A stretch of 64,000 bases of DNA from Aegilops tauschii subsp. strangulata (Eukaryota; Streptophyta; Magnoliopsida; Poales; Poaceae), in assembly GCF_002575655.3 (NCBI RefSeq), contig NC_053037.3:144037207-144101206 (forward strand), written 5' to 3'. Each line of letters begins with the position of its first letter. The first letter of the stretch is position 1. Made by a program: the position numbers and the translations under genes. The notes below the pieces were generated by a model. That model was not told where the DNA came from, made no database searches, and saw only the letters and a list, made by a program, of their open reading frames with translations. Positions 1 through 12,037 of this stretch are shown here, piece after piece.

Positions 1-1034
1 TGAGTAGTTTACCACAGACCTTCGGGTCCATAGTTATTACCTAGATGGCTTCTTCTCTCTCTTTGGTTCTCAATACAAAGTTCTCCTCGATGTTCTTGGA
101 GATCTATTCGATGTAGTACTTTTTGCGGTGTGTTTGTCGAGATCCGATGAATTATGGGTTTATGATCAAGATTATCTATGAACAATATTTGATTCTTCTC
201 TGAATTCTTATATGCATGATTTGATATCTTTGCAAGTCTCTTCGAATTATCGGTTTAGTTTGGCCTACTAGATTGATCTTTCTTGCAATGGGAGAAGTGC
301 TTAGCTTTGGGTTCAATCTTGCGGTGGTCGATGCCAGTGACAGAAAGGGGACCGACACATATTGTATTGTTGCCATCGAGGATAAAAAGATGGGGTTTAT
401 ATCATATTGCTTGAGTTTATCCCTCTACATCATGTCATCTTGCCTAATGCGTTACTCTGTTCTTATGAACTTAATACTCTAGATGCATGCTGGATAGCGG
501 TCGAAGGGTGGAGTAATAGTAGTGGATGCAGAATCGCTTCGGTCTACTTGACATGGACATGATGCCTATGTTCATGATCATGCCTAGATATTCTCATAAC
601 TATGCGCTTTTCTATCAATTGCTTGGCAGTAATTTGTTCACCCACCGTAATATATGCTATCTTGAGAGAAGCCACTAGTGAAACCTATGGCCCCGGGTCT
701 ACTTACATCATATAAGTTTCCGATCTATAATTCTAGTTTACTATTTATTTTGCAATCTTTATTTTCCAATCTATACAACAAAAATACCAAAAATATATAT
801 CTTATTATCTATATCAGATCTCACTTTTGCAAGTGGCCGTGAAGGGATTGACAACCCCTTTATCGCGTTGGTTGCAAGGTTCTTGATTGTTTGTGCAGGT
901 ACTAGGCGACTTGCGTGTAGTCTCCTACTGGATTGATACCTTGGTTCTCAAAAATTGAGGGAAATACTTACGCTACTTTGCTGCATCACCCTTTCCTCTT
1001 CAAGGGAAAACCAATGCATGCACAAGAGGTTGCA
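1..1034 (+). repeat. 5' LTR of element A (3' part only)
   Basis: This aligns almost base for base with the complete LTR at 56953-58521 and also with the LTR beginning at 61073. Similarity to the 3' LTR stops after position 1034 (ending TTGCA), giving the LTR end. The LTR start lies outside the window. Short ORFs in it are not conserved as genes. Confidence 0.85.
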
Positions 1035-1045
1035 AGAAGGATTTG

Positions 1046-1063
1046 TGGCGCCCTTGATGGGGA
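1046..1063 (+). other. Primer-binding site of element A
   Basis: TGGCGCCCTTGATGGGGA lies 11 bases after the LTR end. It resembles the TGGCGCC-type site (usually assigned to tRNA-Asp) of Athila-group elements, with a few mismatches. Confidence 0.6.
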
Positions 1064-1261
1064 GATCTACACTCAAGTCAAGACATACCAAGTACCCATC
1101 ACAAACTCTTCGCCCTCGCATTACATTATTTGCCATTCGCCTCTGGTTTTCCTCTCCCCCACTTCTAAAACTATTTTTGAAAACCTTTGCCTTTTCTTCG
1201 CCCTCCTTCCGTTCGATCTTGTGTTACCATGTGCCTTCTTTTTGCTTGCATCTTCGCTTGC

Positions 1262-2086
1262 TAAAAGCTTAAGGATCCTCATCCCCTTGCTAATCTTTTT
1301 AAGAGATCCAATTATGATGAACCAATTTCTAGTGATTTGAGTGCACTAGATTATCTTTATGAGGTTTTGCTTGAAATTCGTGAATCTGAAAATTGTGATG
1401 AAGAAATTTATGAAGAGATTCACGATAGCTCCTTGAATAAAAAGCATGATTGCAATGATTTTACTATAAATTCTCATGATGTCAATTGTTCTAATAATAT
1501 GTAAAACCCTAAGCTAGGGGATGCTAGTTTTGCTATGTCTACTACTTCTTGCAATGATCATGATTGGGGTGATTCTTCTTATGATCTTGAAAATTCATTT
1601 AAGCCCCATGATAAATATGAGATTGATAATAGTGTCTGCAATAATATTGAAAGTGGGTTTGGAAGAGTGTCAACTTTGGATCCCACATATTTGGATAATG
1701 TTCAATCTTATGGTATTTTTGATAAAAGTGAGTTTGGAGAGGTCATGACTTTAGTTAATGATAATCCCATTATTTTGGAAGAGTGTCAACTTCGCATGCA
1801 TGTGGATCGTTTTGAGAATATGTTATGTGATAGCTATTTTGTTGAATTTGCCTATGATACTACATGTAATTATTATGAGAGAGGAAAATATGGTTGTAGA
1901 AATTTTTATCTTACTAAATTACCTCTCGTCATGTTGAGATTGCTATCGTCTCTTTCTTCTTCCTTGCATATGCTAATTTTTCCTTGCTATGATAATTTGT
2001 TTGCTTATAAAATGCCTATGAATAGGAAGTATGTTAGACTTAGATGTGCTTATCATGTGTTCTATGATGCTCTCTTTGTGCTTTAA
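1262..2086 (+). pseudogene. Athila/Sabrina-type internal ORF, split in two
   Basis: Two acidic, AT-rich reading frames lie in series. The first (about 1262-1504) is open after a stop codon and begins without a clear ATG. The second, 1535-2086, encodes 183 residues from an ATG and carries tyrosine- and cysteine-rich stretches such as NYYERGKYG. Similar ORFs occur in Athila-type elements of Triticeae, where I know of no proven function; I recognise no catalytic domain. The break between them (ATG TAA, then 30 bases) suggests decay of one longer ORF. It is not a host gene, because it lies between the primer-binding site and the polypurine tract of a retrotransposon. Confidence 0.45.
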
Positions 2087-4668
2087 TTCTTGTCTTTGAT
2101 GTGAGCATCATTTAAATTATCAATGCCTAGCTAGGGGCGTTAAACGATAGCGCTTGTTGGGAGGCAACCCAATTTTATTTTTGTTTTTGATTTTTGTTCC
2201 TGTTTAGTAATAAATAATTCATCTAGCCTCTGGTTAGATGTGGTTTTATGTTTCAATTAGTGTTTGTGCCAAGTAAAACCTATAGGATCTTCTTGGGTGA
2301 TAATTATTTGATCTTGCTAAAAAAGACAGAAACTTTGTGCTTACGAAAATAATTGTTAAAATTCACCAGAACGTGATGAAATACCAATTCTTTTTGCAGT
2401 AGATAAATATACAAATTATCCAGGTTGTCCTAGTGTTTTAGAATTTTTGGAGTTCCATAAGTGTTCGAACAAATTAGATTGCTGCAGACTGTTCTGTTTT
2501 TGACAGATTCGGTTTTTGTGTATTGTTTGCTTATTTCGATGAAGCTATGGCTAGTATTGGGGGGTTTGAACCATAGAGAAGTTGGAATACAGTAGGTTTA
2601 ACACCAATATAAATAAAGAATGAGTTAATTACAGTACCTTAAAGTGGTGGTTTGTTTTCTTACACTAACGGAGCTCATGAGATTTTCTGCTTAAGTTTTG
2701 TGTTGTGAAGTTTTCAAGTTTTTGGGTAAAGATTTGATGGATTTTGGAATAAGGAGTGGCAAGAGCCTAAGCTTGGGGATGCCCAAGGCACCCCAAGGTA
2801 AAATTCAAGGACAACCAAAAGCCTAAGCTTGGGGACGCCCCGGAAGGCATCCCCTCTTTCGTCTTCGTCTATCGGTAACTTTACTTGAGGCTATATTTTT
2901 ATTCACCACATGATATGTGTTTTTCTTGCAGTGTCTTGTATGATTTGAGTCTTTGCTTTTTAGTTTACCACAATAATCCTTGCTGTACACACCTTTTGGA
3001 GAGACACACATGAATCGGAATTTATTAGAATACTCTGTGTGCTTCACTTATATCTTTTGAGCTAGATAATTTTGCTCTAGTGCTTCACTTATACCTTGTT
3101 AGAGCACGGTGGTGGTTTTATTTTATAGAAATTATTGATCTCTCATGCTTCACTTATATTATTTTGAGAGTCTTTTAGAACATCATGGTAATATGCCTTG
3201 GCTATAAAATTAGTCCTAATATGATAGGCATCCAAGATGGGTATAATAAAAACTTTCATATAGAGTGCATTAAATACTATGAGAAGTTTGATACTTGATA
3301 GTTATTTTGAGATATAAAGATGGTAATATTAGAGCCATGCTAGTTGAGTAATTGTGGAACTGAGAAATACTTGTGTTGAGGTTTGCAAGTCCCGTAGCAT
3401 GCACCTATGGTAAACGTTGTGTGACAAATTTGAAGCATGATGTGTTCTTTGATTGCTTTCCTTATGAGTGGCGGTCGGGGACGAGCAATGGTCTTTTCCT
3501 ACCAATCTATCCCCCTAGGAGCATGCGCGTAGTGCTTGGTTTTGATGACTTGTAGATTTTTGCAATAAGTATGTGAGTTATTTATGACTAATGTTGAGTC
3601 CATGGATTATACGCACTCTCACCCTTCCATCGTTGCCAGCCTCTTCGGTACCGTGCATTGCCCTTTCTCACCTCAACAGTTGGTGCAAACTTCGCTAGTG
3701 CATCCAAACCCCGTGATATGATACACTCTATCACACATAAACCTCCTTATATCTTCCTCAAAACAGCCACCATACCTACCTATTATGGCATTTCCATAGC
3801 CATTCCGAGATATATTGCCATGCAACTTTCCACCGTTCCGTTTATTATGACACACTCCCTCATTGTCATATTGCTTAGCATGATCATGTAGTTGACATAG
3901 TATTTGTGGCAAAGCCACCTTCACAATTTTTTCATACATGTCACTCTTGATTCATTGCCACATCACGGTACACCGCCGGAGGCATTCACATAGAGTCATA
4001 TTTTGTTCTAAGTATCGAGTTATAATTCTTGAGTTGTAAGTAAATAAAAGTGTGATGATTTTCATTATTAGAGCATTGTCCCTGTGAGGAAAGGATGATG
4101 GAGACTATGATTCCCCCACAAGTCGGGATGAGACTCTGGACGAAAAAAGGAGGCCAAAGAAGCCCAAATAAAAAAAGATGCCATAAAAAAGGCCCAAATA
4201 AAAAAATGAGAGAAAAAGAGAGAAGGGGCAATGTTACTATCCCTTTTCCACACTTGTGCTTCAAAGTAGCACCATGATATTCATGATAGAGAGTCTCTTA
4301 TTTTGTCACTTTCATATACTAGTGGGAATTTTTTCATTATAGAACTTGGCTTGTATATTCCAATGATGGGCTTCCTCAAAATGCCCTAGGTCTTCGTGAG
4401 CAAGCAAGTTGGATGCACACCCACTTAGTTTCTTTTGTTGAGTTTTCATATATTTATAGCTCTAGTGCATCCGTTTCCTGGCAATCCCTACGCCTTGCAT
4501 TGACATCAATTGATGGGCATCTCCATAGCCCGTTGATTAGCCGCGTCAATGTGAGACTTTCTCCTTTTTGTCTTCTCACATAACCTCCATCATCATATTC
4601 TATTTCACCCATAGTGCTATGTCCATGGCTCGCTCTCATATATTGCGTGAATGTTGAAAGAGTCTAAA
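2087..4668 (+). other. Non-coding internal region of element A
   Basis: AT-rich filler without a convincing ORF. Two near-identical phrases (AAGCTTGGGGA at about 2769 and 2827) and three copies of a TGCTTCACTTATA phrase near 3040, 3080 and 3149 suggest short internal duplications. The 4100-4660 part reappears in element B (58530-58900 and 60546-60730), which proves it is element sequence. Confidence 0.7.
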
Positions 4669-4688
4669 CACAACAAAAAAATACACTT

Positions 4689-5545
4689 TGTCGGCGTTCT
4701 GGGAACGGGGGTGCCCAGACTTGCCTGCCTGCGGCCAACGGCGTGGCTGTGCTAGCAGGCCTGTACGGCCCATCTTCATCATAAGGCATCCAAGACCCTC
4801 GCGAGGAGCCAAGCCTCGCGACGCGGATGATGCAAGACCTCCTCAGGAGCGGCCCCTCTAGGCGGGCTCACAAGGAGCGGAGATATCAAGGAGGGGCAAA
4901 CCTCGCGAGGCTCAAGTGACGTGAGCCATGACAATCGAGGCCAGGCGGGCGCCAGCGCGCGCAGCGTCCTTGTTTCCTCTTTGGTGCTAAGGAGGCAAGC
5001 ACAGGCGAGGAGTGCCGAGGCATCAGGCAAAGGTTGCCATACAGGTTTAACGAGACCAAGACCAGAAGGACGGCAAGACGGCGTCACCACCAGAGCCTTT
5101 TGCAGGCGAAGACCTCTTTTGTCAGGATAGCTTGTACTAGCTGTCCCCTTTCAAATTCGCCCGCCGTTGTTGGCTCCCTTCCCGCTCAATATTTGGGGAG
5201 AGGACCAGGGCCTATATAAGTAGAGCTAGCCACCACAGTAGGGGAGGCATCGAGTTCTCATACACAAGTCCACAGAGCAGAAGAACACCTCAACCTCAGG
5301 AGGCTGTTCTTTACGGTTCTTCATCAGCCCAAGAGGCAATCCACAACCACACACTGGAGTAGGGTATTACAACACAACGGTGGCCCGAACAAGTATAAAT
5401 CTCGTGTCTATCTGTGTTGCGAGTTCGTCGAGTTCGTCCGTGAGATCTTAGCGAGCTAGGGCGTGGATCGACAGGAGGGAAAGAACTTCGCGCGCACCCC
5501 AGAGTTCGAACCTTAAGGGTTTTGCTGGAACCCCGAGATCCGACA
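4689..5545 (+). repeat. 5' LTR of Tat copy 1
   Basis: 857 bp, matching 13909-14780 with a few short indels, for example about 21 bp present only in the 3' LTR near 14282. A TATA box (TATATAAG, 5213-5220) lies in the expected U3 position. Confidence 0.92.
5213..5220 (+). promoter_or_regulatory. TATA box in Tat LTR
   Basis: TATATAAG is conserved in the 3' LTR (14439-14446) and in the minus-strand copy 2 LTR (62906-62913), so it is likely the retrotransposon promoter. Confidence 0.7.
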
Positions 5546-5547
5546 TT

Positions 5548-5565
5548 TGGCGCGCCAGGTAGGGG
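5548..5565 (+). other. Primer-binding site of Tat copy 1
   Basis: TGGCGCGCCAGGTAGGGG starts two bases after the LTR end, where the tRNA primer site belongs. I cannot name the tRNA with certainty. Confidence 0.65.
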
Positions 5566-5706
5566 TGCGCCGTAGCTTCTCTCCACCAGCCTACGCCCCG
5601 CACCGCCACACTTCGCCCCCATGGCAGGTGCCCCGCCATCCGCTCCTGCGGCCGGTGGTGATGATGGGGCCAGGGGCTGCGAGCCCTGGCCCCCGCCCTG
5701 CGACGG

Positions 5707-6020
5707 GTGGAATGGCCACCCAAGTTCAGGCCGGAGATGCCGCCATGCTACGACGGCGCGGCGGACCCATTGCCGTTCCTACTGGCGTACGAGGAGGCTG
5801 TCCTCAAGGCCGGGGGAGACGACAAGGTCATGGCTAACTGGTTCCCTATGGCCCTCGCCGGCGAGCCACGCGCCTGGCTGCTCAACCTCCCTGGATCCAT
5901 GGTGGCGTCCTCGGGGGAGCTCCGCGACCTCTTCACTGCTCGCTGTCCGGTGCTGGCGCCCCACGCAGTCGCGGCCCCGCTGGGAGGCTCTCAGGCACCG
6001 CCTTCAGATCGCCACGTCAA
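5707..6020 (+). pseudogene. gag: Tat gag fragment (capsid region)
   Basis: The frame starting at 5707 contains a recognisable retrotransposon gag capsid core: CYDGAADPLPFLLAYEEAV followed by ALAGEPRAWLLNLP and a GELRDLF end, at about residues 10-80. Gag packages the element RNA into particles. Similarity ends near 6000, where the coding frame shifts by one and moves directly into protease. No zinc knuckle is present, so the gag C-terminus has been lost by an internal deletion. Confidence 0.7.
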
Positions 6021-9000
6021 AACCGTTCCTCCGTCAGATTGGGGCCGCTTCCAGGCACCCGGGGGCTCCGCCGGGTTGGGCTGCGCCAGAGGCCGACCTC
6101 ACTTTCGGCTCAGAAGACCACCCCGACTCCACCGCCAGCTCGGGCATGCTCCCGATGCTCTGCACGCCCACCATCTGCAACGTGGCTGTTACCAAGACCC
6201 TCATCGACGGCGGCGCTGGCCTAAACTTGCTCTCCATGGAGGCCTTCAGCCTTCTTCACGTACCGCTCGAGTGGCTCGGCCTGAGCAAGCCCGTCTCAGG
6301 AGTTGGTGGTGGCGCTGCCCACTCTCTGGGGCAGATCCGTCTCCCCGTCACCTTCGGCACATGTGACAACTACCGCACCGAGCTGGTTGACTTCGACATC
6401 GCCCGCATCGGTCTCCCGTACAACGCCATCCTCGGGTACCCAGCTCTCGCTCAGTTCATGGCAGCGACTCACCCGGCCTACAACCTCATGAAGATGCCTG
6501 GGAGCAGAGGCGTCCTCAGCATCAAGGGGGAGACCAAGGAAGCCGTGACGGCACTCTGGCTTGCCTTCAAGACCGCGGCGTCAGCACAGCCCACCGGTGC
6601 CGGTACCCCCGAGGCCAAGGAGGTCGCGCCCACCAAGAAGAAGCAGTTGTTCACCCAAGACAAGGCAGAAACCAAGCAGGTGCCGGTCAACGAGGACGGA
6701 TCCTCAGGGGTCACGTTTACCATAGGAGCCGGCCTCGACCCGGGTCAAGAGGAAGCATTGGTGAGGTTCTTGCGCGCAAACAAGGACATATTCGCATGGG
6801 AGCCCAATCAGCTAGTGGGGGTTCCAAGAGACACTACTAGGAAAAGGCTAATTAGTGGTGCACCTGTTTTGGCCATTAATGGCGCACTACAGGTGCGCCA
6901 CTATTACCATGCCACTAGTAACAAATACTAATGGCGCACCTCTGGTGCGCCATTAGTATTGCAGGTAACAGTGGCGCACCCTGTAGTGCGCCCTATTGCT
7001 ACAGGTGCACCACTGGTAACTTTTTTTTGAATTTTGTTGATTTTTTTCTGAATTTGGAAGGCGGGAAAATAGTAGTGGCGCAGCGTCTAACCCCCACTGT
7101 GTGCCATTGATATTTTTGAATTTTGAATTTGGATCTGGATCGCGATTTTTTACCCTTTTTTTGCTCGATTTTTTGCATGATATTTTTTCAAATTTTGTTC
7201 TCGTTTTTGGATCTTGTACGTTCTTTTGCTGGAGAGGAGTTTGCCGGAGGGGAGGGCCAAGGTCACCGGAGAGGAGGAGGTCACCGGAGAGGAGCTCGCC
7301 CACATCGCCGGAGAGGAGGAGGAGGTCGCCGGAGAGGAGTTCACCGGAGAGGAGGGAGGAGAAACCATGAGGGGAGGGGAGGAGAGGAGGGAGGAGGAGC
7401 TCACCGGAGAGGAGGGAGGAGGAGATCACCGGAGAGGAGGGAGGAGGAGATCACCGGAGAGGAGGGAGGAGGAGCTCACCGGAGAGGAGGGAGGAGGAGC
7501 TCATCGGAGAGGAGGGAGAAGAAACCGTGAGGGGAGGGGAGGAGAGGAGGGAGGAGGAGGTCGCCGGAGAGGAGGAGGAGGAGGTCGCCGGAGAGGAGGA
7601 GGGGAGTATGGTGGAGGAGAGGAGGGGAGATGGAGTGGAGGAGAGGAGGAGATGGAGTGGAGGAGAGGTGGAGTGGAGGAGAACAATGAAGAGGTAAGGA
7701 GGAGAGGATCCCGCCCAGCCATATATACGGCATAGTAATGGCGCACCGTAGGCAGGTGCGCCATTACTAACTTTTTTTTTGATTTATTTTCAATTTTGAA
7801 GGCGGGAAGATAGTAATGGCGCAGGTGCGCTATTACTAACTTTTTTTATTTTTTGATATAGTTTGAATTTTGAAGGCGGGAAGATAGTAATGGCGCACCA
7901 TGGGCAGGTGCGCCATTACTGAGTTTGATTTTTTTTGAATTTTTTTGCCTCTCCAGATCTTAAAAGCCCCGTAACTTTTTTCTATTAGGTTTTTGGGGAT
8001 TCTGAAAATCTTGAATGGGGTTCCCCCGATTCAATTCGGATATAACTTTTCGAGTAGATGATTTTTCATATCAAAAACTTTTTCATCGGAGTTCGTATGC
8101 AAAAGTTATGCCCATTTTACAAATTCTCGAGAGATTTTGCAAAAAAGTCGAAAATTCATATTTGTAAATTTTGCTAACAACTAGACCACATATCACATGG
8201 GAATCTTATTTTCTTTTATTTTTTTGACATTTCTATCATTTTCTTTTATTTTTTTTAAACTGAAAAGGCGGTCCACTTGGGGGGTGCATTTGGTGAATTT
8301 TTTGTATGGCTCAGATAGTAATGGCGCACCATGGACAGTGCGCCATTACTAGTTCAAACTAGTAATGGCGCACTGTACCCTGGTGCCCCATTACTAGTTT
8401 TGAAAAAAAAGTAAACAAAAAATTTGTTAGTAGTGGCGCACGGAGCATGTGGTGCGCCATTACTAGTTAAAACTAGTAATGGCGCACTGTGCCCTGGTGC
8501 GCCATTAATAGTTTTGGAAAAATAAAAAAAATAAAATTTGCTAGTAATGGCGCACCGTGTGTCTGGTGCGCCCTTAGTAATGAGGACACTAATGGAGCAC
8601 CTGTATCTAGCAGTGGCGCACCACATACATGGTGCGCCATTAATGTCCATATCAGCTATAGCCCTTTTCCTAGTAGTGAGAGGTGATTCAGCATCACTTA
8701 AGGGTGTGCCCCAACATGCACCCTGTCAAGCAACGAGCGAGGCGGCAATCCACGGAGAAACAAGCCTTCATCGTCCAGGAGACCTGCAAGCTGGAGGCGG
8801 CGGGTGCCATTCGCGAGGTTCGGTACCCCACGTGGCTGGCGAACCCCGTCGTAGTGCCGAAGAAAGGCGGGAAGGAACGGATGTGCGTCGATTTCACCAA
8901 CCTTAATAAGGCCTGCCCCCAAGGTCCGTTCTCGCTCCCCCGCATCGACCAGATTGCCGACTCCACCACCCAGTGCGACCTCCTGTGCCTCCTGGACGCA

Positions 9001-9264
9001 TTCTCAGGGTACCACCAGATCAAGATGGCGGTGGAAGACGTAGAGAAGACAGCCTTCCTGACCCCGTGTGGGGTGTACTGCTACACCTGCATGCCCTTCG
9101 GGCTGCGCAACGTAGGCGCGACCTTTCAGTGGCTGATGCATATCGCCTTGGGGCGGCAGCTCGGGAGAAACACGGAGGCCTATGTCGACGACATAGTGGT
9201 GAAATCTCGGGAGGCGAGAACCTTGATTCAAGACCTGGAGGAGACCTTCGAGAGCCTGCGCTAG
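6000..9264 (+). pseudogene. pol: Tat protease and reverse transcriptase, split by a small CACTA
   Basis: The protease-like part (about 6095-6510) has the LIDGGAGLNLLS active-site region and an ILGYPAL motif. It runs on to FAWEPNQLVGVPR at 6829. Deleting the CACTA at 6832-8678 plus one AGA repeat restores the frame exactly into VIQHHLRVCP and the reverse transcriptase. RT motifs follow: VVVPKKGGKERMCVDF, LDAFSGYHQIKM and the catalytic AYVDD (about 9178-9192). A TAG at 9262-9264 ends the frame; RT sequence continues in the same frame, so this is a nonsense mutation. RT copies element RNA into DNA inside the virus-like particle. Confidence 0.85.
6832..8678. mobile_element. Small non-autonomous CACTA element
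   Basis: Perfect-looking inverted ends begin CACTACTAGGAAAAGG and close CCTTTTCCTAGTAGTG, flanked by a 3-bp TSD, AGA (6829-6831 and 8679-8681). Both subterminal regions hold inverted-repeat units of the form TAATGGCGCACC...GGTGCGCCATTA, the usual transposase-binding architecture. The centre (about 7230-7700) is a GA-rich imperfect repeat of GGAGAGGAGG units; its long reading frames are repeat artefacts. It encodes no transposase and would need one supplied in trans. Confidence 0.93.
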
Positions 9265-9960
9265 GTGAACTTGCGGCTTAACCCAGAGAAGTGTGTGTTT
9301 GGTGTCCCTTCCGGCAAGCTGCTGGGATTCCTCGTATCCCACAGAGGGCTCGAGGCGAACCCGGAGAAGAACAAGGCCATCGAGGAGATGAGCCTACCGC
9401 ATACCCTCAGAGAGATGCAGAAGCTGGCGGGATGAGTGACTGCATTGGGGCGTTTCATCTCCAAGCTAGGAGAGCGCACCTTACCCTTCTTCAAGCTCAT
9501 GAAGAAGAAGGGCCCGTTCGAGTGGACACCAGAGGCCGACCGAGCCTTCCAAGACCTCAAGAAATACTTGACCAGCCCTCCGGTGATGGTGGCACCACGA
9601 CCTCTCGAACCCTTAGTGCTTTACCTTGCCGCCACCCCGTACTCCGCTAGCGCGGCGCTGGTGGCGGTTCAGGAGGAGCGCCAAGCCAAGGGCGCGCTGT
9701 GCCAAGCTGTAGCTGAAGTAGTGCAGGGTCAGGAAGGCGCAGCAAAGGCCTCAGCAGCAGAAGGCCAATCTCGGTAGGGCGACGCCGCCGAAACTGCCGA
9801 AGACAGTCAGGTCTCCGGAACCCCTCCACCTCAGGAGATGCCCCAATCTCCGCAGGACCCGAGCCTCGACAGTGTGCCAGCCCTTGTCGAACACCTGGTG
9901 TACTTCGTCAGCACCGTGCTGCGGGACACGAGGGCACGCTACCCCATGCCTTAGAAGCTC
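9265..9960 (+). pseudogene. pol: Tat RT thumb and first RNase H, with stops
   Basis: The RT/RNase H frame continues with LNPEKCVFGVPSGKLLGF, then the connection region (FQDLKKYLTSPPVMVAP, LYLAATPYSASAALVAVQEE). In-frame stops occur at 9433-9435, 9775-9777 and 9952-9954. A stretch of about 200 bases around 9690-9890 is a less conserved spacer. The canonical Gypsy RNase H is recognisable but poorly kept, as is usual in Tat elements where a second RNase H has been acquired. Confidence 0.75.
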
Positions 9961-9972
9961 CTGCTCGCGCTC

Positions 9973-11530
9973 TTGGTGGCCTCACGCAAGCTGTGGCACT
10001 ACTTCCAGGGCCACCCCATCAAGGTTGTCTCGTCCTACCCATTGGAGAGGGTGCTCAGGAGCCCCAACTCAACTGGAAGGGTTGCTGAGTGGAACATCGA
10101 GTTGCAAGCATTCCAGTTGGAGTTCAGCACTACCAGGGTCATCAAGGGGGCCGCGCACACTGATTTTGTGGCGGAATGGATGGATGCCCCGACACTTGAA
10201 GAAGGCGAAGACCGATCCACCTCACCAGGGCGCGAGGCACCAGACGGCTGGGTCATGTACTTCGATGGCGCCTTCGCGCACCAGGGCGCGGGGGCTGGAG
10301 CACTGCTCATCTCGCCCACTCAGGACAAGCTCTACTACGCCATGCAACTCTGCTTTCAGCACGGCGAGAAGGTCTCCAACAATATCGTAGAATACGAAGG
10401 CCTCATAGCTGGCCTGAAGGCTGCGGCAACTCTGGGGGTGAAGCGCCTTACCATCAGAGGCGACTCGCAACTCCTCGTGAACTTCTCCAACAAGGTATAC
10501 GAGCCAAAGGACGAGCATATGGAGGCATACCTCGCGGAGGTGCGTAAGATGGTGAAGCAGTTCTCGGGCCTGGAGCTGCAGCACGTGCCCCGGGGCACCA
10601 ACAAGGAAGCCGATGACATCGCCAGGATAGCATCCAAGCGGCAGCCGCAAGAGCCCGGCATCTTTGAGGAACGGCTCTTCAAGCCATCAGCTGTACCACC
10701 ACTTTCAAGCACAGCTCAGCCTCGGGAGGAGCTTCCACGGCCTCCCGTCTCAGGAGCCCCGGCCTATGGCCCGACCTCAGGAGCTCGCTTGCCCTTGGCG
10801 CTTGAACCTCAGGAGGGATGTTGGACCCAGGAATTCAAGGAGTATCTGATGCAAGGGGCGCTGCCAGAGAAGGAGGAGGATGCAGAGCATGTAATTCGGC
10901 AAGCAACGCCGTACTGCATCAGGGATGGCGAGCTGTACAGGAAGCGGCCCAATGACGTTTCCTTGCGCTGCATTTCCAGGGACCAGGGGAAGGAGCTGCT
11001 AACTGACATACACGGTGGTGACTGCGGGCACCATTCGTCATCACGGACCCTCGTCGGCAAAGCATTCCACAGTGGGTTCTACTGGCCCACTGCGCTCGAC
11101 AACACAGCTGAGCTGGTGAAGTCATGCAAAGCCTGCCAGTTCCACGCCAAGCAAATTCATCAGCCAGCCCAGGACATCCAAACTATTCCTCTCACGTGGC
11201 CGTTCGCGGTCTGGGGGCTGGACATCCTGGGCCCGTTCCCTCGAGGGCCTGGGGGCTACCGTTACCTCTACGTCGCTATCGACAAGTTCACCAAGTGGGC
11301 GGAAGTGGAAGCTGTCCGCACCATCCCAGCCGGCTCTGTTGTCAAGTTCATCAAGGGCCTCGTGAGCCGTTTCGGGGTCCCCAACCGCATCATCACAGAT
11401 AACGGCTTGCAGTTTACTAGTAACCTCTTCAAAACCTACTGTGCTAACCTTGGAACGCAGATCTGCTATGCTTCGGTGGTGCACCCCAGGAGCAATGGTC
11501 AGGTCGAATGCGCCAACGCGGAGGTCCTTC
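9973..11530 (+). pseudogene. pol: Tat RNase H (second, archaeal-type) and integrase N-terminal part
   Basis: An open frame of 560 codons covers the end of the first RNase H (WHYFQGHPIKVVSSYPL), a second RNase H domain (GWVMYFDGAFAHQGAGAGAL, YEGLIAGLKAA, GDSQLLVNF, at about 10245-10640) and the integrase. The integrase has the HHCC zinc site (about 11010-11140) and the DDE residues in GLDILGP (codon 11221), ITDNG (11398) and GQVEC (11506). The frame shifts near 11529, after which integrase continues in another frame. The second RNase H is diagnostic of the Tat lineage. Confidence 0.85.
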
Positions 11531-12037
11531 AAGAAGAAGCTCGAGGCCTGTGGCAGGGGCTGGTACGACGAGCTCCAGTCCGTGCTGTGGTCCATCCGCA
11601 CCACCGCCACCAAGCCAACGGGCGAGACCCCATTCTTCCTTGTTTACGGAGCTGAAGCGGTCCTCCCTCACAAGGTCAGGCATCGCTCCGCATGGGTCTT
11701 GGCATTCGATGAAGCGCAGCAAGATGCCACGCGGGGGATGGACCTCGTGCTGGGGGAGGAACGACGTCGCGAAGCCGCACTGAGGGCGGCAAGGTACCAG
11801 CAAGCGCTGCGGCGATACCACTGCCGCAGCATCCGTTCCAGGACACTCGAGGTAGGCGACCTCGTCCTAAGGCGGGGCCTCTCCAGGGAAGGGCTGCACA
11901 AGCTTTCACCCATGTGTGAGGGCCCGTTCAGGGTCGTCCATGTCTCCAGGCCTGGCGCCGCGCGCCTGGAGACGCATGACGGAATACCTATCCAGAATGC
12001 CTGGAACATCCAGCACCTCCGGAAGTTCTACCCATGA
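11525..12037 (+). pseudogene. pol: Tat integrase C-terminal part (shifted frame)
   Basis: Continues the integrase in a frame offset from 9973-11530. Motifs include YDELQSVLWSIRTT, TGETPFFLVYGAEAVLP and the C-terminal LEVGDLVLRR ... LSPMCEGPFRVVHV ... NAWNIQHLRKFYP ending at a TGA (12035-12037). No chromodomain follows, as expected for Tat rather than chromoviruses. Confidence 0.82.

Noticed and set aside
5621..5990. Alternative start of the Tat gag-protease frame at 5621
   Set aside because: The frame from 5621 before about 5990 does not match gag; the capsid motifs are in the frame of 5707.
7123..7735. Long reading frames on both strands in GA-rich DNA
   Set aside because: Generated by imperfect GGAGAGGAGG repeats inside the small CACTA; low complexity and open on several frames at once.
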